Assembly: GCA_965140365.1 (NCBI GenBank)
Contig: OZ223196.1
DNA: 64,000 nucleotides
Strand: one strand, 5' to 3'
From: Hydrogenovibrio sp965140365
Lineage (GTDB): Bacteria > Pseudomonadota > Gammaproteobacteria > Thiomicrospirales > Thiomicrospiraceae
Part shown: one piece after another, positions 44,746-52,339 of the stretch
How positions within the stretch are numbered: position 1 is the first letter of the stretch
Layout: every line of letters starts with the position of its first letter
Made by a program: the position numbers and the translations under genes
Notes under the pieces: generated by a model
Told to the model about the DNA's origin: nothing
Databases searched by the model: none
What the model saw: the letters and a program-made list of their open reading frames with translations, nothing else

Positions 44746-44821
44746 CAGCGTAGCGACACCACCAGATACAGATGTATGGACCGAAAATAAAGCGTCTAAA
44801 AGGAATTTAAATAAAGAAAAA

Positions 44822-44913
44822 TGGCGGTGAAAGAGGGATTCGAACCCTCGATAGGGGATAAACCCTATACTCCCTTAGCAGGGGAGCGCCTTCAGCCTCT
44901 CGGCCATTTCACC
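44822..44913 (-). tRNA. tRNA-Ser (GCT)
   Basis: 92 nt on the minus strand with encoded CCA. Acceptor GGTGAAA pairs with TTTCACC; T arm GAGGGTTCGAATCCCTC; a long variable arm typical of class II tRNA; anticodon loop CTGCTAA with anticodon GCT. Placed downstream of csrA, as in E. coli (csrA-serV). Confidence 0.97.
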
Positions 44914-45033
44914 GTAATGGTTCGGATTAAAAGAGCTTTAATCCTGTAGTTTGTGGCGCGTATGATACCCTGATTTAGGGTGCTTGTAAACAGCGTTTGG
45001 CGGTTTGGCGTCAATTTTTTAAATGCCTTGCCA

Positions 45034-45255
45034 TTACTTCGCCGCAGCGATCTTGTCTTCGACAATTAGGGTCGCGTCTTGCTGGACGTCTTGAGCTTCT
45101 TTTTCTTTGATCAACAGTTCTTCTCGCTGAATTTGCACCTCCTTTGGCGCTTCAATTCCCAAGCGTACCTGACCACTTTTCAAGCCGACTACGGTCAACT
45201 TGATGTTGTCGCCAATCATGAGCGTTTCTCCAACACGTCGTGTCAATACCAGCAT
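45034..45255 (-). CDS. csrA: Carbon storage regulator CsrA
   Basis: 73 residues. N-terminus MLVLTRRVGETLMIGDNI is almost invariant; the RNA-binding residues of beta1 and beta5 (LTRRVGE; RLGIEAPKEVQIQREE) are intact. CsrA is a dimeric RNA-binding regulator of translation and turnover of mRNAs for central metabolism, motility and c-di-GMP enzymes. The C-terminal tail (QDVQQDATLIVEDKIAAAK) is longer than in E. coli. It lies between lysC and tRNA-Ser. Confidence 0.97.
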   Translation of the reverse strand: MLVLTRRVGETLMIGDNIKLTVVGLKSGQVRLGIEAPKEVQIQREELLIKEKEAQDVQQDATLIVEDKIAAAK

Positions 45256-45381
45256 GATTCAATTCCTTTGTTATGCATTTCTCAAAGGCTATAGTTTAAA
45301 CTTATTGCACCCCAAATTCTATTTATATTTCTTATCACTATCATTAAGACTAACTAATAAGGTTTACTTATTTCAGGCAAT

Positions 45382-45405
45382 AAAAAACCCGGATAAACCG
45401 GGCTT
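45382..45405 (-). terminator. lysC terminator
   Basis: On the minus strand, CCCGG/CCGGG stem followed by TTTTTT, about 20 bases after the lysC stop. Confidence 0.88.
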
Positions 45406-45423
45406 TGCTACTAATCGCTGCGT

Positions 45424-46650
45424 TTATTTATCCAACTCAAAGGCTTCGTGCAAGGATTGAACCGCTTCCTCCAAATGCTCTTCTCCAATCACCACGGAAA
45501 TCTTGATTTCGGTGGTTCCAATCATTTGGATATTAATATCATGGTCCGCTAGCGTTTTGAACATCGTACTTGCGATACCGGAGTGTGATTTCATCCCCAC
45601 GCCAACCATGGAAATTTTAACAATGGTATCGTCGGATATGACCTCACGGGCTCCCAGCGCCATCGCATGCTGTTCTAAAACCTTTTTCGCGGCATGCAAA
45701 TCACCACGTGCCACCGTAAAGGTGAAATCAGTGGTGCCATCGACACTCTGGTTTTGAATAATCATGTCGATTTCAATATTGGCATCGGAAATTGGCCCCA
45801 AAATCTGGAAGGCTACACCCGGCTTGTCCGGCACCCCTAACACCATCAATTTTGCTTCATCACGGCTGAAGGCAATGCCGGATATCAAAGGTTTTTCCAT
45901 ATCTAAATCCTCAAAATCTTCTTCCGAGATGAGAAGCGTCCCACCCCCTTCTTTCATAGACGACAAGACGCGCAACGGCACTTTGTATTTGCTGGCGAAT
46001 TCCACCGAGCGAATCTGCAATACCTTGGCACCTAAACTGGCGAGTTCCAACATCTCATCGAAGGTCACCACATCCAAACGTTTGGCTTCCGGTACCACGC
46101 GCGGGTCGGTGGTGTAAACGCCGTCCACATCAGTGTAAATCTGACATTCATCCGCTTGCAAAGCCGCCGCTAAGGCCACAGCCGTGGTATCGGAACCGCC
46201 GCGTCCCAGCGTGGTAATATCCCCTTCTGGTGTCACGCCTTGGAACCCGGCGACTACAACGACCTTACCTTGATTCAGTTGCGACTTAATCTTATCGGAA
46301 TCGATTTCCTCGATACGCGCCTTGGAGTGAATATCGTTAGTCATAATCGGCACTTGCCAGCCGGTATAGGAAACAGCGGCGTAACCATTTTGCTGTAACG
46401 CCATACTCAGCAGCGCAATCGTGACCTGCTCGCCCGTTGTCAGCAACACGTCCATTTCCCGGCGGGAAGGCTGCTCTTGAATTTCATGTGCCAGCGCGGT
46501 CAGCCGGTTTGTTTCACCACTCATAGCGGAGACCGCAACAACGACCTGATGCCCTTCATCCACGAATTTCGCGACCTTTTTCGCGACATTCTGGATACGT
46601 TCGACATTCCCGACCGACGTCCCGCCATATTTTTGAACAATTAATGCCAT
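45424..46650 (-). CDS. lysC: Aspartate kinase, lysC type
   Basis: 408 residues, the size of the fused alpha/beta form seen in pseudomonads. Kinase start MALIVQKYGGTSVGNVERI, the GRGGSDTTAVALAAAL loop, and two ACT domains after about 265 (GVPDKPGVAFQILGPISDANI; VGVGMKSHSGIASTMF). It phosphorylates aspartate, the entry to lysine, DAP, threonine and methionine, and is usually feedback-inhibited. Placement between alaS and csrA matches pseudomonads and related bacteria. Confidence 0.95.
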   Translation of the reverse strand: MALIVQKYGGTSVGNVERIQNVAKKVAKFVDEGHQVVVAVSAMSGETNRLTALAHEIQEQPSRREMDVLLTTGEQVTIALLSMALQQNGYAAVSYTGWQVPIMTNDIHSKARIEEIDSDKIKSQLNQGKVVVVAGFQGVTPEGDITTLGRGGSDTTAVALAAALQADECQIYTDVDGVYTTDPRVVPEAKRLDVVTFDEMLELASLGAKVLQIRSVEFASKYKVPLRVLSSMKEGGGTLLISEEDFEDLDMEKPLISGIAFSRDEAKLMVLGVPDKPGVAFQILGPISDANIEIDMIIQNQSVDGTTDFTFTVARGDLHAAKKVLEQHAMALGAREVISDDTIVKISMVGVGMKSHSGIASTMFKTLADHDINIQMIGTTEIKISVVIGEEHLEEAVQSLHEAFELDK

Positions 46651-47023
46651 GTATGATTTTGCCTTCTTAACGAAACCATGTTCTGCCCACCTTGCCGCCG
46701 TAAATCGACTCGCCTCAAGTCAAAAAACCGCACAGGGCAAAACGCCCATGTGCGGTTAATCTTGAGGTTTCGATCGCTTATCGAACGATTCGGATAGGAT
46801 TTGTTTGAAACCAAGGGTAACGGCGCCTTTGCCGTTTTCGACCAAGCCTGGCCGAAATAAACCCGAATATTTCACAAATTTTCACTGACCTTGCTGGCTC
46901 TTTGATTCCACACCCCATATTTTCTCAGTCGGTCGTAATCGTCGATAAGACACTTCTTCGAAAATTGTCTTGTGAAAACAAAGATTCAGCGCAATCTCGG
47001 CACAAATTTATGAAGTATTCGGG
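46651..47023. other. 373-bp alaS-lysC intergenic region
   Basis: No gene. On the minus strand it holds a strong terminator-like hairpin 70 bases upstream of lysC (see 46713-46767), a weaker ACGGC/GCCGT hairpin at 46819-46836, a variant CCAAGCCTGG site at 46843-46852, and AT-rich stretches. I looked for a lysine riboswitch and did not find its conserved segments. Confidence 0.7.
46713..46767 (-). promoter_or_regulatory. Terminator-like leader hairpin before lysC
   Basis: Inner stem AACCGCACA..GGGC/GCCC..TGTGCGGTT (46727-46757) ending in a six-T run on the minus strand, enclosed by an outer CCTCAAG/CTTGAGG stem (46713-46719 with 46761-46767). It lies about 265 bases past alaS but only 70 bases before lysC, closer to an attenuator than to an ordinary alaS terminator. 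Both roles are possible. Confidence 0.6.
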
Positions 47024-49618
47024 TTAAGCTTTGCTCGCTACCCACTCTTTTACGGAAGCCAAGGCCTCCTTTAATTTGCTCGGATCTTTACCGCCGGCCT
47101 GCGCCATATCCGGACGCCCACCGCCTTTACCGCCCACTTGTTGCGCGACGTGGTTTACCAGTTCGCCCGCTTTCCATTGTGACGTCAAAGCTTTGCTCAC
47201 CCCGGCCACCAAGCTGACTTTTTCGCCGTCCACAGCGGCCAAAACGATGGTGGCCGGTTCCAGCTTATCCTTCAATTTATCCAACGTTTCACGCAAGGTA
47301 TTCACGTCGGCCCCTTCGAGTTGAGCGGCCAGGACATTGACCTCACCCACTTTCTCGACCGCACTTGCCAAATCGTCGCCTTGTGAAGAGGCCATTTTAG
47401 ACTGCAGTTGCTTCAACTGTTTTTCCAGTTCTTTCTGGTCGTTTACCAACTGCGTCACTTTAGCGTCCACTTGCGCCTTATCGGTTTTCAAGCGCCCAGC
47501 AATATCCAGCAACACCTGCTCGGTATCATAAATGGTCTGCCAAGCCGCTTCGCCGGTCACCGCCTCAATACGACGGACGCCGGAGGCGATGCCGCTTTCT
47601 GAGGTGATACGGAAAGGCCCAATCTCTCCCGTCGAGTTGACGTGTGTTCCACCACACAGTTCGATGGAGAAATCGCCCATATCAACGACACGAACCACAT
47701 CACCGTATTTTTCGCCGAACAAGGCCATAGCACCTTTCGCTTTGGCCGATTCGATGTCCATTTCTTCCATCTGCACATCGGCGTTCAACATAATGTTATG
47801 GTTCACCAAACGTTCTATTTCCAACAGCTGTTCCGCCGAAATCGGTTCAAAATGCGAGAAGTCAAAACGCAATCTTTCCGGTTGCACCAAAGATCCTTTT
47901 TGGCCAACATGCGTACCCAATACTTGGCGCAAGGCGGCGTGCAACAAATGCGTGGCCGAGTGGTTGCGTTCAGAGGCACGACGCGCTTTGGTATTGATAT
48001 GAGCACAAATCGTTTGGCCGACACTGATCGCTCCAGCGGTCACTTTACCGATGTGCAGGAAGGTCCCGCCTTGCTTTTGACAAGTGTCGACGTGGAAACT
48101 GTTCATACCTTCGGTCAAGCTGCCCTGGTCACCGACCTGTCCGCCGGATTCAGCATAAAACGGTGTGGCATCCAGAATGACAATGCCTTCCTGCCCTTCC
48201 TCCAAACGTTCTACTGACTTCTGCCCAGTAAAAATCGCCATCACCTTGGCATTGGCTTCGTCCTGATCGTAGCCGGCAAAGTGAGTCGGTTCGTTGTAAT
48301 CGACTTTATGCTGACCTTGTGAGGCAAAATTGCTGGCGGAACGGGCACGAGCGCGCTGCGCTTCCATTTCTTTTTCAAAACCGGCCTCATCCACGGACAA
48401 CCCCCGTTCACGCGCCACATCGGCCGTCAAATCGAGCGGAAAACCATAGGTGTCATACAATTTAAACGCCGTTGAGCCACTGATGACCTTACCGTTCAAT
48501 TGCGCAATATCGTCTTCCAGGATTTTCATGCCGTTTTCCAGAGTTTCGGCAAAGCGCTCCTCTTCCAGTTTCAAGGCACGCTCAACGTTGGCCTGTTCTT
48601 TCACCAATTCCGGATAGGCTTCCCCCATCTGTTTGACCAAGGTCGGTACCAAACGATAGAAGAAAACGTCTTTTTGGCCCAGTTTGTAACCGTGGCGAAT
48701 CGCGCGACGGATAATACGGCGCAACACATAACCGCGACCTTCATTGGACGGCAGCACACCATCGACAATCATAAAGACACAAGAACGGATATGGTCGGCA
48801 ATCACACGCAAGGAACTGTTGGCCAGGTCTTTTTCACCGGTCAGTTCGGCGGCTTTGGAGACAATCGCCTGGAACAGATCGATGTCGTAGTTGTTATGTA
48901 CATTTTGCATCACCGCCGCCAAACGCTCCAAGCCCATACCGGTATCGACCGACGGTTTCGGTAACGGCGTCAAAGTGCCGTCTTCGGAACGGTCGAATTG
49001 CATGAACACCAGGTTCCAGATTTCGATGTAACGATCGCCATCTTCATCCGGCGACCCAGGAGGCCCACCGGCGACGTCCGGGCCATGGTCATAGAAAATT
49101 TCCGAACAAGGCCCGCATGGCCCGGTGTCTCCCATCGACCAGAAATTATCTTTAGCGCCGCAACGCGAAAAGCGCTCGGCACTGACGCCCATGTCTTTCA
49201 ACCAGATGTCTTCGGCTTCCTGGTCTTCTTCAAACACTGTGACCCAGAGCTTGTCTTCCGGCAACCCCAACTCTTCCGTCAGGAATTGCCAGGCATATTG
49301 AATGGCTTCACGCTTGAAATAATCGCCGAAACTGAAGTTCCCCAGCATTTCAAAAAAGGTATGGTGGCGCGCCGTGTAGCCAACGTTTTCCAAATCGTTG
49401 TGCTTGCCCCCGGCCCGAATACAGCGTTGCACGCTGGTCGCACGAGAGTAATCACGGGGCTCCTGGCCTAAAAAGGTTTCTTTAAACTGCACCATCCCGG
49501 CATTGGTGAATAACAATGTCGGATCGTTGCCGGGCACCACAGGGCTGGAATGCACGGCGGTATGGCCTTGCTTTACAAAAAAGTCTAAAAACGCTTTTCT
49601 GAGTTCTGCGCTGGTCAT
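47024..49618 (-). CDS. alaS: Alanyl-tRNA synthetase
   Basis: 864 residues. Class II catalytic core at the N-terminus (RKAFLDFFVKQGHTAVHSSP; FTNAGMVQFK), the tRNA-binding region, an editing domain with the metal ligands NHSATHLLHAAL and CGGTHVNSTGEIG, and a C-terminal DHHA1 domain rich in Gly (QQVGGKGGGRPDMAQAGG). It charges tRNA-Ala and removes mis-charged Ser or Gly. Order recA-recX-alaS is as in E. coli. Confidence 0.97.
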   Translation of the reverse strand: MTSAELRKAFLDFFVKQGHTAVHSSPVVPGNDPTLLFTNAGMVQFKETFLGQEPRDYSRATSVQRCIRAGGKHNDLENVGYTARHHTFFEMLGNFSFGDYFKREAIQYAWQFLTEELGLPEDKLWVTVFEEDQEAEDIWLKDMGVSAERFSRCGAKDNFWSMGDTGPCGPCSEIFYDHGPDVAGGPPGSPDEDGDRYIEIWNLVFMQFDRSEDGTLTPLPKPSVDTGMGLERLAAVMQNVHNNYDIDLFQAIVSKAAELTGEKDLANSSLRVIADHIRSCVFMIVDGVLPSNEGRGYVLRRIIRRAIRHGYKLGQKDVFFYRLVPTLVKQMGEAYPELVKEQANVERALKLEEERFAETLENGMKILEDDIAQLNGKVISGSTAFKLYDTYGFPLDLTADVARERGLSVDEAGFEKEMEAQRARARSASNFASQGQHKVDYNEPTHFAGYDQDEANAKVMAIFTGQKSVERLEEGQEGIVILDATPFYAESGGQVGDQGSLTEGMNSFHVDTCQKQGGTFLHIGKVTAGAISVGQTICAHINTKARRASERNHSATHLLHAALRQVLGTHVGQKGSLVQPERLRFDFSHFEPISAEQLLEIERLVNHNIMLNADVQMEEMDIESAKAKGAMALFGEKYGDVVRVVDMGDFSIELCGGTHVNSTGEIGPFRITSESGIASGVRRIEAVTGEAAWQTIYDTEQVLLDIAGRLKTDKAQVDAKVTQLVNDQKELEKQLKQLQSKMASSQGDDLASAVEKVGEVNVLAAQLEGADVNTLRETLDKLKDKLEPATIVLAAVDGEKVSLVAGVSKALTSQWKAGELVNHVAQQVGGKGGGRPDMAQAGGKDPSKLKEALASVKEWVASKA

Positions 49619-49829
49619 ATAAATAAAGTTCCTAAAAAGTCAAAAATCAGGTCTAAAATTTCAGTTCCGTTTCACGCACCCGATGACAGACATTCCATGA
49701 CCGCCGCTCGTCCTTTTCCGGCGGCCATTCCAACTGTTCAGGTGCATGTTTAAGAGACGATTTGTCTTGCTATGGTTATGTATTATTGTGACAGTATCGT
49801 CTTGTTTATTCGTTGTGTTCTATCTCGTT

Positions 49830-50315
49830 TCAGGCACCACGAAATGCTTTCCAAATCTGAGACTGGGAAAAGCCCCGTGATTGTAAGAATCGCATTCGAC
49901 GTGCCTGCTCTTTAGCTTCTGAAGGCTTGGCACTGTCGCCATATTTTCGCTCCAAAGCCTGGATCGCAATATCAGCCCAGTCGGCCTCTTCCATCGCTAA
50001 AAAAGCTTCCACCAAATCCTGTCGATCGGTGCGCATCTGCAAAGCCTGTTTGATTTTATAAGGCCCTTGCTGTTTCTCAATCGCTTGCCGGACATAGGTT
50101 TCGACATACCGCTCATCCGATAACCAACGGTGTTCTTCGCACTTGTCTAATACAATATCCACCAGGCCTGGGTAATCTTCGGAGTGCGGGAATTTTTGCG
50201 ATAGCTTATACCCTAACTCCTTACGGCCATGCTCGCGAAGCGACAACAAATACACCGCGCGCGATTCCATTTCCTGAGCCAGCGTTTGCGCGTCTTCCGA
50301 CCCCAAAGAATCCAT
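49830..50315 (-). CDS. recX: RecA regulator RecX
   Basis: 161 residues of three-helix repeats: RAVYLLSLREHGRKELGYKL, EHRWLSDERYVETYVRQ and GPYKIKQALQMR. RecX binds RecA filaments and limits their extension. It begins 25 bases after the recA stop and is probably co-transcribed by read-through. One exact CCAGGCCTGG lies inside it. Confidence 0.92.
   Translation of the reverse strand: MDSLGSEDAQTLAQEMESRAVYLLSLREHGRKELGYKLSQKFPHSEDYPGLVDIVLDKCEEHRWLSDERYVETYVRQAIEKQQGPYKIKQALQMRTDRQDLVEAFLAMEEADWADIAIQALERKYGDSAKPSEAKEQARRMRFLQSRGFSQSQIWKAFRGA
50162..50171. repeat. CCAGGCCTGG site in recX
   Basis: Exact decamer read as Pro-Gly-Leu (YPGLVD) on the coding strand. Confidence 0.85.
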
Positions 50316-50340
50316 ACGTCGTTTGGCTCCCCGTTATCAA

Positions 50341-51378
50341 TCAGGCTTCGGCTTCATCCCCTTCCGGAGCAGCCTTCGATGAGGTCGGCTTTGGCATCAA
50401 ACGCTCTTTCAATTCTTTTTGAAGGGTTTCGGAAATCTCCGGATTGTCTTTCAAAAATTGACGGACATTGTCTTTGCCTTGACCGATTTTTTGGCCTTCA
50501 TAGCTGTACCAGGCACCGGCCTTATCAATCAACTTTTCCTTCACGCCCAAATCAATGATTTCCCCTTCACGGGAAATTCCCTGGCCGTACAGAATATCGA
50601 ATTCCACTTGCTTGAACGGCGGCGAAACCTTGTTTTTGACCACTTTCACGCGGGTTTCATTCCCCAAAATTTCTTCGCCTTTCTTAATCGCTCCGATACG
50701 TCGGATGTCCAAACGCACCGAGGAGTAGAATTTCAAAGCATTCCCGCCAGTGGTGGTTTCCGGGTTACCGAACATCACCCCGATTTTCATACGAATCTGG
50801 TTGATGAAAATCACCAATGTATTGGTACGCTTAATGTTAGCGGTCAACTTACGCAATGCCTGCGACATCAAACGAGCTTGCAAGCCCATGTGGGAATCGC
50901 CCATATCGCCTTCGATTTCCGCTTTCGGTGTCAAGGCGGCGACCGAATCGACAATCACGATATCGACCGCACCGGAACGCACCAACGAATCGGTGATTTC
51001 CAACGCCTGCTCCCCCGTGTCCGGTTGCGACACCAGCAGGTTATCCACATCAACACCCAACTTCTGAGCGTAAATCGGGTCCAAAGCGTGCTCGGCATCC
51101 ACGAAGGCGGCGGTACCGCCAGCTTTCTGCATTTCGGCGATAGCATGCAACGTTAAAGTGGTTTTACCGGACGACTCCGGGCCGTAGATTTCAACCACTC
51201 GGCCACGTGGCAAACCACCGATACCCAATGCAATATCCAACCCAAGTGAACCGGTTGAAATAGCGTCAATGTCGCGGACCACACCTTGGTCGCCCATGCG
51301 CATGATGGAACCTTTACCAAATTGTTTTTCAATTTGTCCTAACGCCGCCTCGAGCGCTTTACGCTTATTCTCATCCAT
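50341..51378 (-). CDS. recA: Recombinase RecA
   Basis: 345 residues from ATG 51378 (MDENKRKALEAALGQIEK); in-frame ATG at 51384 and further codons upstream give a non-conserved extension. Walker A GPESSGKTTLT (about 65-75), the L1/L2 DNA loops (QALRKLTANIKRTNT; NPETTTGGNALKFY) and an acidic C-terminal tail are present. It drives homologous recombination and triggers LexA cleavage. No canonical LexA box (CTGT-N8-ACAG) was seen in the 210 bases upstream. Confidence 0.98.
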   Translation of the reverse strand: MDENKRKALEAALGQIEKQFGKGSIMRMGDQGVVRDIDAISTGSLGLDIALGIGGLPRGRVVEIYGPESSGKTTLTLHAIAEMQKAGGTAAFVDAEHALDPIYAQKLGVDVDNLLVSQPDTGEQALEITDSLVRSGAVDIVIVDSVAALTPKAEIEGDMGDSHMGLQARLMSQALRKLTANIKRTNTLVIFINQIRMKIGVMFGNPETTTGGNALKFYSSVRLDIRRIGAIKKGEEILGNETRVKVVKNKVSPPFKQVEFDILYGQGISREGEIIDLGVKEKLIDKAGAWYSYEGQKIGQGKDNVRQFLKDNPEISETLQKELKERLMPKPTSSKAAPEGDEAEA

Positions 51379-51653
51379 TAACATCACCGTTTTTTCATTA
51401 CATCCGGTACCGAAGGCCGCCGGAGGCGACTTCAGAACCATTCAAATTACATTAAAAAACCCTTGCTTTCCTTCTCCCGCAAACGCCATTCACGAAAAAA
51501 ACAGAGGCAAAGGTTGAAATTTTATTGGGGCATGATTATCCCATAATTCCGTGGATTTAACACTTTTTTTATCGGCTGTCAGCGCCTGCGGAATTTCAGG
51601 AAGAAATCCAGAAAAAAACCAAAAAAACCATAAAGGTCGAACGTTTTGGCCCT

Positions 51654-52154
51654 TCAATCCTCTTTGAGCAAACGTAACACTCCTTGCAACGCTTCCACTG
51701 TGCAAGCTAACCGAACCGCATTGCGATCACCGTCAAAATGGTAAAGCTTGGAAATAATTTCATCGTGCCCCTGCATCGCCCAAGAAATCCATACCGTGCC
51801 CACCGGTTTATCCGGCGTGCCGCCACCTGGCCCGGCAATACCGCTACAAGCCACACTGATGCCGGCATGTGATTCTTGCAAGGCACCAATCACCATTTCT
51901 TCAACACATTCTTGGCTGACCGCGCCTTTATGTTGCAAAGTCACTTCCTTAACGCCCAGCATTTCGTTTTTCGACTCGTAACTGTAAGTTACAAACGCCC
52001 GATCAAACCAGGCGGTACTGCCCGCCACACTGGTTAAGGCCTCGGCAATCAAACCACCGGTGCAGGATTCCGCCGTCACGATCAACTTATCGTGCTGTTT
52101 CAGGGCATCACCCACCTCGGCCACTAAGGATTCAAGGCTCGAACGGCTCATCAT
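51654..52154 (-). CDS. pncC: NMN amidohydrolase PncC (CinA C-terminal domain)
   Basis: 166 residues, a stand-alone CinA C-terminal domain: TAESCTGGLIAEALTSVAGSTAWF, then CSGIAGPGGGTPDKPVGTVW. It hydrolyses nicotinamide mononucleotide to NaMN in pyridine-nucleotide recycling. AAGGAG lies seven bases before the first of two adjacent ATGs. The position before recA matches E. coli ygaD-recA. Confidence 0.94.
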   Translation of the reverse strand: MMSRSSLESLVAEVGDALKQHDKLIVTAESCTGGLIAEALTSVAGSTAWFDRAFVTYSYESKNEMLGVKEVTLQHKGAVSQECVEEMVIGALQESHAGISVACSGIAGPGGGTPDKPVGTVWISWAMQGHDEIISKLYHFDGDRNAVRLACTVEALQGVLRLLKED

Positions 52155-52339
52155 TAAAGGGCTCCTTATTGATAGAAAGTGTTTTATCGATTAGCATACC
52201 TTTTTTTACACATTTTTTACAGTGGCGACGTTGGCGAAATCTCACTTTCTGCCATTCACACATGGCTTTTCCGCTAAAATACTCGCCCAACGAACCCCGA
52301 CAAGAAACTTCAACCAACCGGAACCGACCGCAAACAATT

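Noticed and set aside
46651..47023. Lysine riboswitch upstream of lysC
   Set aside because: The conserved L-box segments were not recognisable on the minus strand; only a hairpin with T run is supported.
52169..52339. N-terminal extension of MutS from 52169
   Set aside because: The extra 57 residues show no MutS similarity and MAEKTTHTPMMQQYL is the usual start.
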